Positions 1-11,814 of a DNA stretch of 64,000 nucleotides are shown in pieces. Below the pieces are notes generated by a model. That model was not told the DNA's origin. It was given only the letters and a program-made list of their open reading frames with translations, and made no database searches. Every line of letters starts with the position of its first letter. Position 1 is the stretch's first letter. The position numbers and the translations under genes are program-made. Source of the stretch: Helicostylum pulchrum (lineage: Eukaryota; Mucoromycota; Mucoromycetes; Mucorales; Mucoraceae); assembly GCA_025677825.1 (NCBI GenBank), contig JAIXMO010000044.1, positions 124,001 to 188,000 on the forward strand, in the 5' to 3' direction.

Positions 1-719
1 TAGTTTCTATGATTGCAGAAACAAAACACTTTGGTATTCAAATGTCTACCATAGGATGAACATGATAATTAAAACGTTAATCTTTTTTTGCTACTATTAT
101 ACATTTAAAAAGTACATATATCGTAGAACTTACCATCAATAAATCCTATAAAGCTTTTTCAAAAAGTTATCTAGTAGATGTATAACTAAACACTTTAATG
201 CGATTACTAAATTTAAAAATGCAAGTTTCACGAAACCTTCAAAAGACTCACGCCCCATTTATTATTTACTAATAATATGATTAATAAAAAGAATGGTGCA
301 AATATAGTAGATATTTAGTATGAATCAAGTTATATATATGAATAAGCGTCTAATATATTTGTAGACTTTCGAGGACTAATGTAACCGTAGTTATATTTTT
401 GCTATAAGCGACACCACGATTTCCCTCCATCATAAGCCTAATTGTGCTATTGTCTCGTTACTATCGACACAATTGTATAAAGAGCTCTGTTGTTTACCTA
501 TAAAAATATTTACAAAACACTCTAAAAACAGATACAGTCCATCTCTGAATGACCTTTTCATAAGAGACATGGATGATTACAACCTGATTCCCTATTAGTT
601 AACGCATAATAGCGGGTCATCGTAAAAAAAATTCCTGTCACACCTGTGGTGAATACTTAAATATATGCGAAATAACAATTTGCTTGGCTTTTTTTTTTTC
701 TTTTTTTCTTTACTCGACA
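1..719. other. intergenic, no gene seen
   Basis: AT-rich sequence upstream of the first gene. No long ORF, tRNA or clear repeat was seen. The last 40 bases are a pyrimidine-rich stretch just before the first ATG, as seen before other genes in this window. Confidence 0.5.
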
Positions 720-2298
720 ATGACTAATAACCAAAGAGATAATTTAGACAAACTATTGCTTGTCTTTGTCCATGGATTTAGGGGCTCGGATAGCAGTTTT
801 AAGGTACTACTATTCATATTTGTCGTTACCATAGCGCTTACAAAAAAAAATAGGATTTCCCAAATAGACTTCAAACTATTCTTACAAATTCTGTAAAAGC
901 AGATGTCAATGCAGTAGTTTACCCATCTTATAAAACTGCTGGGTAAATATATATATATATACATGTATACATACTTAACTTTAAAGTTATTAACATTGTA
1001 CTCCCTTTTTGTAATTGTTAAACCAGTGATCTAAGAATAGCAGTAGAGAATTTTTCTTTATGGTTATGTAATGAAGTTTCTAAACTAGATGAAGAAAATA
1101 AACGATTAAACGGTACAGGAAAGATCATGATAGTATTGTTAGGACATTCAATGGGAGGCATTGTCTGTAAGTGATTTTTTTTTAAAAAAAAAGATAACAA
1201 CAACAAAATCTAACTTTCAATACAGCTGCAGAGACTATTTTACGATTTTATAACAATACAAACAACTGCAATGATCAATTACTCGGTGCACAAATTATAG
1301 GTATGCTTGCATATGACACCCCATTTTATTCCATCAATCAAAATTTTGTAGCTGATAAAGCTTGGTCCAGTGTCGATCAAGTGAATAAGGAAGTAAGTCG
1401 ATATTGGAATGCGGGGAATGCAGCAGCAGGTATTACTGCTGCTACCGTGACTACAAAGGCCATAACTGCTGGAAATACAAGAAGTACTGGTGGCGGTGCT
1501 GGTAGCGGTGGTGGTGGTGGAAAGAAGTGGGGTCTTTTTGCAGGTGTTGTAGGTGCCGCTGCTTTGGGTGCCGCTGCCTATATGGCTCGAGATAAGATAT
1601 CGTCTACCATTTCGGATGCATATGAACAATTGACTTTTATTAGTGATTTAACTGATATGAATGGTTGTGACCAAAGGTATTGTATAAAATTATTTTTTAT
1701 TTTATATTTTTTTTAAAAAAAAAAGTACTTAAAACTCTTTTTTTTTTTGCTAGAGTAAAAAAATTACTTCAGGTACCAAATATATTTTTCAAATGCTTTT
1801 ATGTTCAGGTACGAAAAAAAAAGAGGGGGAGAGAGAGATACATACAATAAAATATATAATTAATGAGTATTTTAGTTAAAGGAAACGGGTAGTGATCATA
1901 AACCCAAAACATTTATTAAACTACCTCCGGACGATATTGCTTATTTATTCGTTCCTGTACTTTCGTCAGCTGATAATGAAATCAATGCTCATACAAGTAT
2001 GTTTAACCCTAAAAAGACAGATCATTATTATGAGTTAGGTAGCGATTCTATAGCATTGATTAATGAAATGGTGGCGAGGTTCCAGCGAAAAAATGTACCT
2101 CATCCTGTTACCAATTACCCTTATTACCCACCAGCATCTTCTTCCAAACCTGCTTTTTCTGACTCTATTTCATCTCAATCCAACACACCTAAGTCAGGAT
2201 CGTATCCATACTATCCTCCTCCCGGACCTGTAAAATCCTCTGGTACATCTACTGGTACAAATAACTCTGAATCCCATGAGAATACTGCTCATCAGTAA
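720..2298 (+). CDS. DUF676-type serine hydrolase (putative lipase)
   Basis: Putative alpha/beta hydrolase of the DUF676/PGAP1-like group; the substrate is unknown, probably a lipid ester. Six exons fit one frame: 720-803, 854-942, 1027-1166, 1226-1676, 1754-1772 and 1876-2298, giving 401 residues. Visible motifs are an N-terminal oxyanion-type HGFRG (residues 18-22) and the nucleophile elbow GHSMGG, where Ser is the catalytic residue. The segment FPNRLQ...YPSYKTAGDLR is typical of DUF676. After the hydrolase core comes a Gly-rich stretch and a small-residue hydrophobic segment that could enter a membrane. The C-terminus is rich in Pro, Tyr and Ser (YPYYPP repeated). The ATG is chosen because the HGF motif follows within 20 codons. 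The gene converges on the minus-strand gene ending at 2430. Family is fairly sure; catalytic Asp and His were not pinned down. Confidence 0.85.
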
Positions 2299-2429
2299 TT
2301 TTTTTAGTCCTACTCCAAACCAATATAATAACAATTAATAACGTAATAATAAAATCTGATAGAAATATTAACGTAGCAGTTTTATAGAATAAAATAAAAG
2401 AAACTATTGTTATGAATTATCATAAGACT

Positions 2430-3092
2430 TTAAATATCGTAGGTCAATTTTGCGGCAACAAATGCTTCACCGATTGTGTTCCTGAACCCAAAAACTAAAG
2501 GCAAGTACTTATCTGGTGTTTTAAATAATAAGCATCCTAACAGATGGTCTATTCCATTATCCAAGTCGCCAATATGAGATCTGATACGAGCATAAGTTAC
2601 AGGATCCTTACCAAACAAGGGTTCTTTCTTTTGCATAGATTGCAATGCAGCAACGACACCTTTGGTTAAAAGAGAAAGCGAATCAGACGCAGCGACCACT
2701 TCGTCATCTGTGATTTTAGGGCGAGTAGTCACGCAACAACTATGAGAACGTCTAATATACTCCTCCAGTAGTAATTCTTTTTTATAAATGGTAGAAACTG
2801 TACTATTATGACTTTCATCTTCTGTCAATTGGTCGATCTATACTTCATTTAGTATTTATAAAACCTTTAAGATTATATATGTTTACCGAATTCTTTAAGA
2901 TTTGGAATTGACCAGTAACGCCATTGACGATAAGAAGACAGCTTACAGCATGATCAGCAATTTTGGGTTTAGTTAAATCGTCAGCATAAGCTAATAAAAA
3001 AAAGTTAAATATTGTTTGTTAATAATCATTAATAAGTACGTGCCATAAATTACAAGTAAACTTGCAGCTATGATAGGGAATGAAAACCGCAT
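2430..3092 (-). CDS. secreted HsbA-like (hydrophobic surface-binding) protein
   Basis: Small predicted secreted protein of about 185 residues. Exon 1 starts at 3092 and encodes a signal-peptide-like run (MRFSFPIIAASLLVIY). Exon 2 (about 2992-2880) encodes a helical segment with ADHAVSCLLIVNGVTGQ and exon 3 (to 2430) the rest, with GDLDNGIDHLLGCLL. Length, signal peptide and the all-alpha pattern resemble fungal HsbA (hydrophobic surface-binding protein A, related to cell-wall galactomannoproteins). These attach to hydrophobic surfaces and may recruit secreted enzymes. The exon 2/3 junction is phase 0 and clean. The exon 1/2 junction fits the frame only with a GC-AG intron after the Tyr codon, so that boundary is unsure. 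The family assignment comes from overall pattern, without a diagnostic motif. Confidence 0.6.
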
Positions 3093-5120
3093 TTGGAAGA
3101 AGAATAGATATGTATTTTATTATACATTTAAAGACGAGTATTTATATACGTGTATTTATACTGCTGGTGGTTACTAGAGATAGAAGTTCTAATGCAACAG
3201 TACGTCAATGCGACGACATGTTCAACGATCGACGGTTGAATTGAAAAAATGTCCCAACTATCGAACGATATGCCATGGGTTGCTACCCATATCGTTGATA
3301 TGTAAAAAAAAAAACATTCTCAAAAATAGGGGTAATAACTATAACGGGATGTCCGGTAGCTCACCCAAATACAGAATATTAATTCTCAATTAGATTAAGC
3401 GGAAATCGTACAGATATTATACATACAAAATAAAAGGTACCTGTATTAAAAAAAGTATGCTAAGTACTTTGTAAAATTTAACTTTTTGTTTTCGTTGTAG
3501 AGAACCGAAAATTCGGCTTTTATTTTAACTTTGTCAATCTTCCTTCTCGATGTTCATTCCGAATAAAAAATCTAAAAACTGAAGCGGAAGATTAAAGGCG
3601 GAAAATAAATAAGACAGAAATTGGTAGCTATGTGAAGAAGCACAATGTCTGCTACCACACACCCCTATATATTTTTGAAAAAACATTTATATAATGATAT
3701 AAATCTCTTCGAAAACAACAACAAGAGTTTTTTTCTTAAAAAAAACGCTTGTATATTAAATATAATAACATTATAGATTGTTTATACAACATTTATATAA
3801 AAAAAATCCACTTTTAATTTTCTAAAGATTTTTATTTTATTTTTTCTAAAAAAAAGGTCAATTTAATTTTATTTTTCTTTTTATAATTATTTTTATATTT
3901 GTATATAAATACATAGTAAGTAGCATCGCAATATTTTATAGCTAACTAGTTATAAGCTAATTTAATATAATCTATCCATAAAGGCGTTCCAATATTAACA
4001 CTTTTAAATAGATACATTATGCCAAAGGGTCGAAAATATCTTGTTGTTTTTATTTTTTAAGAAAAAGGATCCAGTAAGGTATTACTCTCATATCACAAAA
4101 TATTCCAATTTTACTGATACTTCACAAAGTAATCAATACAGATTAGTAAGGACCTAAACAAAATGGAAGACATCCGGCTCTTTTTTTTTAGAAAAAAAAA
4201 ATACAAGGTATTGTAATATATACACTTGTTTCTTTAAATAGGTTATTAAGTATTGGGCCATTTTCTTTAAAGAAACACAAGGTATTAATATATACACATA
4301 TGCTTGTTTTACATATTCATTCAACTCATTCGTTTCCTAAAAACAGAAAAGGTAACCATTTAAACATACTCTGTTTAACAATTCAACTTATTCTTTCTGT
4401 TTATTTCTTTTTAGATATACTGTTTAAATTTCGATAACAATTATAAACATCGCAAATATCCTTACTATCGAGGTAGTGGTGTCACATTCCTTACACCTCA
4501 ACAATTACCGGTTTTCAAATTTTATATTTAATAATTTTATAAGGGATGTCATGAATTTCAGTAGTAGCTTTATGCTCATGTATGGTAGTTTTATACCAAT
4601 ATTTATAGTAGCTTTATACAGGAGCATAGTAGCATATACACTAATAAAATTAGTATTAGACCTTAATCAACAGATCACACTAGGTCATATCCACCAATTG
4701 TCCCGCAGTTTTTATACCAATTTTACAGAAATATATTGTTTTTGCTACCAGACATTCATTTTAGTGTAGGTATATTAGAATGTTTATTCCGTTCTCTTAC
4801 TAGTAGCACCGCTATAAACTTTGACAAGTATATTTACACTATTCACTTTTAATCGCATTACTTATTAATCGCTGTTTATTATATATTAGAGAACTAAATT
4901 ATATTGTTACTTCTTTCTTTCACTTGTTTAATCAGGAGATGATAATTAAAGTATATTCTGCCCGTCACTTGCTCTTGAAAAGAAATAAATAAATAAAAAA
5001 AAGGCCGATCATTAAAATGCATAAAAGGCTGGAAATGTTTTTATTTTATAATGAGTAACTATATTCTTTTGAGAAGATGTTTAATCCTTGTATTTTAGAT
5101 ATCCTCAAGCTATCGATATA
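3093..5120. other. gene-poor AT-rich spacer
   Basis: About 2 kb with no convincing coding region. Short open stretches exist (for example 3208-3393 and 4476-4769), but they have no splice partners, no recognisable domain and low-complexity composition. Near 4555-4640 a short motif with GTAGCTTTAT and TTTTATACCAAT recurs two or three times, which suggests decayed repeat DNA. Confidence 0.5.
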
Positions 5121-5170
5121 AGATTTCTTTTTCCTTTTCCTTTTCCTTTTCTTTTTCTTTTTCTTCTTTC
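5121..5170 (+). repeat. pyrimidine microsatellite (TTTTCC/TTTTTC)n
   Basis: A run of CTTTTC-like hexamers forms an uninterrupted pyrimidine tract. It sits in gene-poor DNA with no gene start just downstream. Confidence 0.8.
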
Positions 5171-5593
5171 ATGCAAGTATTATTCGCTATGGTTCTAGTT
5201 CACACGGGTTTCACTGTATGAACATGATACTTTTTTTTCTTTTTTTTACAGTTAAATTTTCTTAAAAATATATATGTCAAAGAAAAAAAAGAAGCAATAA
5301 GTTGCGCTAATGCTATCTAATTTACGAAATCCACGATAAACAAATTTAAATGACGTTTCTAAAGTCGTATAACAAGATCAATGAACTTTTCCACGTAGTG
5401 AAAAAATATATTTACAATCACCGGCCCAAGACACGCAAAAAGTTAGTTTCATTTTTATAATTAAACAGAAAGCGAAGTTGTGTAACAAGGGCTTAAACGT
5501 TTGCTATGTCGTGATCGAACTTAACAAATAGCCAGTTATATTAAAGTATAGAGGATAGATAAAAGATGGTTTATTAAAATATTGTTTTGGAAG

Positions 5594-5739
5594 TGTCGTA
5601 GTCATAAATTGTAATAGTCACAAACTGATATAAAAAGAACAATGTTCGAATTAATAAACTCTATCTATCTTTTAACCTTTTAATTATACTTTTGGTTTTA
5701 TCCTTTAACTCATATTAACAAAAGAGTTATAATCACCAG
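5594..5739 (+). repeat. left inverted arm of the foldback element
   Basis: Starts TGTCGTAGTCATAAATTG and ends ATAATCACCAG. It pairs with 5926-6000 and 6684-6752 read on the other strand. The outer 67 bp match perfectly. Confidence 0.9.
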
Positions 5740-6000
5740 TGTCAGAGTAATTTTAATAGATGAGACTTATAGCAATAAATGTATAGTAGTAAAAAGGTAA
5801 TCTTTTATTGAGTTTATATTTTAGGGTAATTTATATCTAATTTAAAGTAGTACACAGCTTATTCAATTTTAGCTGTGACACCAGCCAAGATAATTTATAC
5901 AATTTATAGTACTGTCATGTCTTGGCTGGTGGTTATAACTCTTTTGTTAATATAAGTTAAAGGATAAAACCAAAAGTATAATTAAAAGGTTAAAAGATAG

Positions 6001-6679
6001 TGTTACGAGCTGTGTTTTTCACACTCAACAAAGCACTTTTGTCACTGCTATTCTTGTCTCTACTTATCCTGTTCAAACAATTATCCTTATTTCCTCTGTG
6101 TTACTTCTTTCTCTAAAAATCTGTTCTTGTACCTGAAATCTATACTGTTATATTTTATACTTATATCTTCGTATATGTTACTTCGATTATTTACTTTTAT
6201 ATTCACTCTGCATATTTCTATAACACTATTTTTAACATTTGACTATCTAGAACATAATGATGTTCAATCAATTTTATAACACAAACATTTATTCTAAATG
6301 TCTATCTTTTTGCCGAAAATTCACGGTTACTTCAATTTATATTTCATGGATACCTTGACAGGTACCGAAGGACGCTAATGCCGAACCCTTTTAATATAAA
6401 TACTCTTGATTTTTCTTACTTAAATAAATCTTATCTATCTCTTACCTTATTTTCTGACTATAATACTATTCTACTAGTTTAAGTGTTCTATTTAATAGGT
6501 TCCTTGAATTATTTAAATTATACAATTCATTGTAAAAGTTTGCTTATTATCTTTTTATAATACTACACTACAGTTGGACAACTCAAAACCTGGTGCTCAT
6601 TACATTTATTATTGAACTTTTTGCAAAATAATACTTTATAGTTTTTATTTACAAGCCATTACAAATCTAACTTGTAACA
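6001..6679 (+). mobile_element. solo LTR of a retrotransposon
   Basis: 679 bp bounded by the inverted ends TGTTAC...GTAACA, which fits the TG...CA rule of LTRs. It is flanked by a direct ATAG (5997-6000 and 6680-6683), a 4-bp target-site duplication. The insertion splits one arm of a long palindrome, so the empty site can be read from the opposite arm, and it confirms both LTR ends. Inside, ATATAAATA near 6397 could be a TATA box and AATAAA near 6424 a poly(A) signal, as expected in an LTR. There is no internal coding region and no second LTR, so this is a recombination remnant. Ty3/gypsy elements usually make 5-bp duplications, so the group is not settled. Confidence 0.85.
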
Positions 6680-6797
6680 ATAGATAGTTTATTAATTCGA
6701 ACATTGTTCTTTTTATATCAGTTTGTGACTATTACAATTTATGACTACGACAGTACGACAGCTACATACACCCGTCAAAAAGAAAAAGTAACAAAAA

Positions 6798-6869
6798 CTC
6801 TCCGACTGGGAATTGAACCCAGGTCTCCCGCGTGACAGGCGGGGATACTCACCACTATACTATCGAAGA
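6798..6869 (-). tRNA. tRNA-Asp (anticodon GTC)
   Basis: 72 nt on the minus strand fold as a full cloverleaf without an intron. The acceptor stem is TCTTCGA/TCGGAGA, with one T-G pair, plus discriminator G. The D arm holds AGTATAGTGGTGAGTA. The anticodon stem is CCCGC/GCGGG with loop CTGTCAC, giving anticodon GTC (Asp). The T arm is CTGGG TTCAATT CCCAG. The overall sequence closely resembles eukaryotic tRNA-Asp. A T-rich stretch for RNA polymerase III termination follows on the transcribed strand (TTTTTGTTACTTTTTC). It lies about 45 bp from the foldback element. Confidence 0.96.
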
Positions 6870-7373
6870 GCATATATATTGATGAGTATTATAATTTTTA
6901 TAAACGTTATAATATACAAAACACACGTGATATCCACGTGTAGCAAATATGATTGGATGAAACTATAAATTATTAATATATCTTATTTTACTTTTGATTT
7001 AATAAACAAAGCTTTTAGTTTGATTTATAATTTTATTACTTTGTTTTGAATCAACGTTCTTGAAAGAAGCAACAGGATTTGAAAAGGTAATCGTTACTAC
7101 AAGAGCACTATTGAAACAGCCAATACAATCACTTTATATCTCAAATACTATTTATCGAATCTTCTTCAAGTCTCGAGCATAGATAAATCAGGAACTCTAG
7201 CTACCAACGAAACACTATCGTAACTTATCAATAGACTTTTCATCGCGCGTTGAAAACATCTCCTCTTATATACTTTTTTTTTGAGCCCCTTAACAACTCC
7301 GTGCTATTCAAAAAACAACTAATCTAGCAACAAATTTAATTAAACCAAATTCTTACTGCAGGCATCTACACAC
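6870..7373. other. intergenic, no gene seen
   Basis: AT-rich DNA between the tRNA gene and a small coding region. A TATA-like ATATAC and a T run occur around 7266-7282, about 100 bp before the next ATG. CTGCAG just before the ATG resembles a splice acceptor, so a 5' UTR intron is possible. Confidence 0.4.
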
Positions 7374-7742
7374 ATGTCGACAGGTAATCCACCTCCTGAA
7401 AAGAAGAAAATTTTAGACATTCCTTATTTTTCACCAACCCTTGATAAGGAGATCTCAGCAGATAACATTGGCTCCAACCCTGAACCCGCTACAACTAATA
7501 GGGAAGATACAGAAAAGAATAAAAAAGATAACAAAAAAGAAAATATTAAGAAAACAAAAAAAATGAAAAAGTGAAAAAAATGAAAAATATTCCTCGGACA
7601 TAAAACTTCATCGACTAAAGCAATTAGACACATGAATAAAATATGCACTATGGCTGAACGTAAAGCAATTTTACAAGCAAATAATATTAGACGAGCACAT
7701 CATTTACCAGAAGATTCTCTTATGGATATGATGATTAATTAA
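7374..7742 (+). CDS. small hypothetical protein (possible two-exon gene)
   Basis: I do not recognise this gene. Exon 1 (7374-7570) encodes a Lys/Glu-rich stretch that begins MSTGNPPPEKKK and ends in a basic KKTKKMKK tail. A weak donor (GTGAAA at 7571) and an acceptor ATTAG at 7627 would remove 57 nt and keep the frame. Exon 2 (7628-7742) then encodes a helical tail that includes ERKAILQANNIRRAHHLPED. The product would be 103 residues, highly charged and probably nuclear or disordered. Without splicing, exon 1 ends at a TGA at 7572. It could also be a decayed fragment of a larger gene. Confidence 0.4.
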
Positions 7743-8177
7743 ACAACAATTAACAACAAGACAATCATACTTCAAAAAGATACACACTCTGGCAAACACG
7801 TATTCTCTTATTATTCGATTATATAGCATATTAGTTAAAGCGATAATTTGACATTGTTTATGTGTTCCAGGATAAGCCGAAAGAAAAATTAAAATGTGAA
7901 AGAAATCTATCTTTAAATCGATTATTAGCGGTGCTAAAGTGGGGAGTCCTGAAGAAATCTACCCTTAAATAGAGCTGCTGTTTTATGACTAGGTACAGGA
8001 ATAAAAGTTTTAAGTATACCCTATTGATATATTTAGAAGAGGTTATAAGTTATCTCTACTTAAAAAGACTACGTATAAAAAAAAAAACGAAAAAAAGCAG
8101 TCATGAAACATAATAAAAACGTGAGCTCTTAAAAAGGTTCAGCATTCATCTTTTTTTTTTTTACCTGATTGAAAAAG
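7743..8177. other. intergenic, no gene seen
   Basis: AT-rich, no supported coding region. A T run ends about 16 bp before the next ATG, the same arrangement as other promoters in this window. Confidence 0.5.
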
Positions 8178-10082
8178 ATGCTTCCTTCACTTGGACTATT
8201 TCAAACAATTCCATGTCCTCTATACCCGAACTGCAGCAGAAACCCCTGTTTCTTTTCTCATACACGTACGAGACCAACACGAGGTAAAAACAAAAAAAAA
8301 CCCTTTTTTTTTTCGAAGCCTTTCTGGTTTATTTATTAAAAAAATAAATAAAAAAATACATAGATCGTCCAAGCGAAGCAGTAAAACGTCAAAAGATAGA
8401 ACCTACAAAAGTCATTGAACGAAATAAACCAGTGGATGCAGCTAACAAAGTAACTCCTTTGATTCCAAATAGTAAATATATAGACATATATTTCTAAAAA
8501 GTCAAACAATCGAATAACACGTCTCTTTAAAAAAAAGTCATCAAACCAATAGTGGTAAAAGAAAAGTTGGCGGTTAAAGAGAAATTAACAGAATCGCGTG
8601 CACCACCATTATCCAATGTAGAATCTAGTACGGGATTTGAGTCAAAGAAGCGAACTGCTCATACCGCTAGTGTAAGTAATAATCAAAACGGTTCTTTGCT
8701 CAAAATAACAATATTTTATCAGTTTAAAACGAAACCTACTGGACCACCTGCTATTACACCTTCTGCCAAATATAACATACCATTAAAAGTTCGACAGGTA
8801 AATTTAAAGTGTGTGTGTGTGTGTGTGTGTTTGAACAAAGGAAAAAAAATATATATATAAAAACTAAAAACCACCAAAAAAGCTTATTGCCACCAAAATC
8901 TACGAAGTATATGCACGTATTTATAAACCGATTACGGATAAACACCCTACATTAGCGACAGAACACACTAAACGACAAGAAGAAAAGATTCTTTCTAGTA
9001 CGACCAACCTTGCAGGATATAAGCAAATGGCCATGTCGACCATCATGAATTTAAAAAAGAGACCGGACAGTACAGGATCACGAGATATTGGAATAGATGA
9101 TGAATGGGTTGACCCTATTGCTACCAAGAAATCGGCTACGGTTTTATACGAAAAGGGACAGCAACATCTGGTTTCTGTGGATATGCTGAGGAGATTAGAG
9201 TACCCGTTACCTGAATTATTAGATGACCCTTATGAAGCACATACGGCTATGGTAGGCACAATTCATGCATGTGATCGTTGTAAACAGGATTATTTGATCA
9301 AGGACGTATTGGATAAAAATGATATGGATGCATGTGTGTATCACCCTGCGCGTATTAAAATAATGAAAGTAGATGGTTTAAAAGAGAAAGTATACGGATG
9401 CTGTCAAGATGAACTAGGAAGTACTGGATGCTCTCGTGGACCACATGTTTATAAGGATAGTGATCCAAGTGTTTTGCATCAAAAGATACGGTATGTCCGC
9501 ACACCAGTACGTGATAGTACTTCTAGTACGAGACAGAATATTGTCGCATTAGATTGTGAGATGGGTTATACAACGGCTGGTATGGAATTGATTAGATTAA
9601 CTGCTGTAGATCAAGATATGAAAGTTTTATTGGATGAATTGGTATTACCGAGTAATATGATTATTGATTTAAATACTGCTTACAGTGGAATCAAAACATT
9701 AGAAGGTGTAAAATATGATTTAGATGGCCTAAGAAAAGAATTGTTCAAGTATATTGATCAAGATACAATTATTGTTGGACATGGTTTAGAAAATGATATG
9801 AATGCATTAAGAATTATTCATACAAAGATTATCGATACTGTAGCAGTAAGTTTTGGTTTAGTACGATTTATATGAATATATACTTATCTTTTTGGTTTTA
9901 AGCTATTTCCACATAAAGCAGGACTTCCTTATAGAAATAGTCTACGTGGATTATCTTCGGCTGTATTAAAAAAGTTTATTCAAACTGGTACAGATGGTCA
10001 TGATTCATTTGAAGATGCTCGTGTTTGTATAGAATTGTTACAGGCCTTTATAAAAAAGCAGGATAAATTAAAAAACAAATGA
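8178..10082 (+). CDS. REXO1/Rex3-type 3'-5' RNA exonuclease
   Basis: Predicted DEDDh RNA exonuclease that trims RNA 3' ends. Six exons keep frame: 8178-8283, 8364-8471, 8538-8671, 8723-8797, 8883-9845 and 9903-10082; 521 residues. Residues 1-30 begin MLPSLGLFQTIPCP and form a C-x5-C-x4-C-x3-H zinc knuckle, as at the N-terminus of REXO1 proteins. This supports the start. The middle is Lys-rich linker. The C-terminal exonuclease domain shows Exo I ALDCEMG (Asp and Glu), Exo II GHGLENDMNALR (Asp) and Exo III HDSFEDA (His and Asp), so all catalytic residues are present. A Cys/His cluster ahead of it (CDRCKQDY, YGCCQDELGSTGC) fits a second metal site. Intron 4 holds a GT microsatellite. Rex1, Rex3 and REXO1 were not told apart. 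Confidence 0.9.
8809..8830 (+). repeat. (GT)11 microsatellite in an intron
   Basis: Perfect GT dinucleotide run in intron 4 of the exonuclease gene, starting 12 bases after the splice donor at 8798. Confidence 0.9.
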
Positions 10083-10666
10083 ATAAATTAAAACTTTGGA
10101 ATCATAAACAATAAACAACCGTATAAATACAATCATTATCAAGTTTTTATCCTTTTTTTTTTTAACGAATTGTAAACTTGATTAAACAATGCAGTTGTAA
10201 TGCAACGATCCTCACTCACCCCCTCCCAGATAACTGAATTGCATTTCCCTTTTTTTTGTATGTGTATTTTAATTCATAATCTGTTTTTGTGTGTGTGCGT
10301 GTATGTGTATGTGTGCATGTGAGTTTTTATTTTAATCAACTATCTAACAAAGAAAAAAGTCCATTGTTCACAAATAAATAATAAGAAAAAAGAGAGAGAC
10401 AACTATTGTATTCTATCAATCGAAGAATGCAAATCATTAAAATGGATTCAAGGAGAATTTTTCTTTTTTTTATAAGGAGAGTTGTTAAAAAAAAGTTGTT
10501 AAAAACCTTCTTTATTTTTAGTTGACATTAGGAAATTCAATGCTTAGAAAAAAAAAGTATTTTCAAACAATCATGCATCTTTGCTGAATAAACGACTGAC
10601 TTTGTTTTTCTTTTTTCCCTTTATTTCTTGTTCCCCTTTTTTTCTTCTTCTTCTCTCCTTTCTTCT

Positions 10667-10702
<36 letters not shown>

Positions 10703-10752
10703 CATAAAAAAAACTATACGCATATAAAACACACACAAAAAAAAAAAAGGTC
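10083..10752. promoter_or_regulatory. intergenic with poly(A)-like signals and a long pyrimidine tract
   Basis: AATAAATT and AATAAAC just after 10082 are plausible poly(A) signals for the exonuclease gene. The other end carries a C/T-only tract of about 100 bp (10600-10702), including more than 30 consecutive T, which ends about 50 bp before the ATG at 10753. It probably acts as the core promoter or a nucleosome-free region. No coding sequence was seen. Confidence 0.5.
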
Positions 10753-11775
10753 ATGTCTGTAACCACTTGTGACGATTTTACTTCAGTTGGAGATGTAGTG
10801 GACTGGTTTGCTAATGAGGAAGGTCGTCATACCTCCATGTCGGGAAACCAAACACAAAAATCAAATCATTATAGGATCTCACTTCATAGTATAGACGACG
10901 ATGAATTAAGAATGTTTCAACGTGATTTAGTAACACCTGCACCTTCCGTTTGCTATGATGATATAACGTCTCGTAATATACTTAACCAAAGACCTATTCC
11001 AGCCAGACCCGCTTCAAGGGCGGAAAGTGTCATGTTATTTAAAAAGATAAACAATGGTATTTTTTTTTACACAATTAAATTTATATATATATACTTATTC
11101 TATTGTCTATTTAGGTGATGAAGTTGTTTCGGTTGATTTGGTGTCTAGTGATTTAAGAGACTTTTTAGACACAGACTTCATGATGGATGGTATATTATCT
11201 CGTCCTGTAAGCAGAACTACTATATTTAAAAATGCAAGGTAAAACTAAAAAACAAACAACCATACATGGACATAAATCTTTACTTTTTATATATATTATT
11301 CTGCAGTAAAATACAAGACATTAATAAATTCCGTAATACTCTGCAAAAGAGAAACGATTTATTACCAAGGAAGAAGTTGGAGCCTTCATCACTCCGAACT
11401 CTAGCCAAAGATATATCTGCTCAAACAGATGATTCCTTACAAAAGAGAAATGATTTGTTACTAAAGAAGAAGCCTGAAATCTCATCACTTCGAACTCTTG
11501 CTGCTCAAACAGATGATTCTTTACAAAAGAGAAATGACTTGTTACAAAAAAAGCTTGAATCTTCATCACTTCGAACTCTTTCTCGAGATACTGCCGCTCA
11601 AATAGATGATTCTTTAAAAAGACATTACAATTGCTCCTATATAACACCACCTAAATCCTATAAAAAGAATCAACTTGAAACTGTACCTCATCTTCGCCCT
11701 AAAACTTTTACTAAAAGTTTTGTCTCTGAGCCAGGTAATTTTATTGTTACACATTTCCCCTTTTTTATATATATA

Positions 11776-11814
<39 letters not shown>

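Larger units (their letters stand above)
5594..6752. mobile_element. foldback/MITE-like element, interrupted by a solo LTR
   Basis: Left arm 5594-5739 (146 bp) is the near-perfect reverse complement of 5926-6000 plus 6684-6752 (144 bp together). The right arm is split by the LTR at 6001-6679. Without the insert and one copy of its target repeat, the element is about 476 bp: two long arms around a spacer of about 186 bp. The arms differ by a 2-bp indel (CTCTATCTAT versus CTATCTAT) and two or so substitutions. A second, shorter hairpin (CACCAGCCAAGA / TCTTGGCTGGTG, near 5879-5932) lies in the spacer. There is no ORF, so it is non-autonomous. No clear target-site duplication was found at the outer ends (left flank TTGGAAG, right flank GTACGAC), so the superfamily is undetermined. 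Confidence 0.85.

Noticed and set aside
4476..4769. Plus-strand ORF of 97 codons in gene-poor DNA
   Set aside because: Composition of AT-rich non-coding DNA, internal short repeats, no splice partners or domain.
8809..8830. GT runs and other short tandem repeats considered as CRISPR-like arrays
   Set aside because: Simple dinucleotide runs without unique spacers, in a eukaryotic genome.
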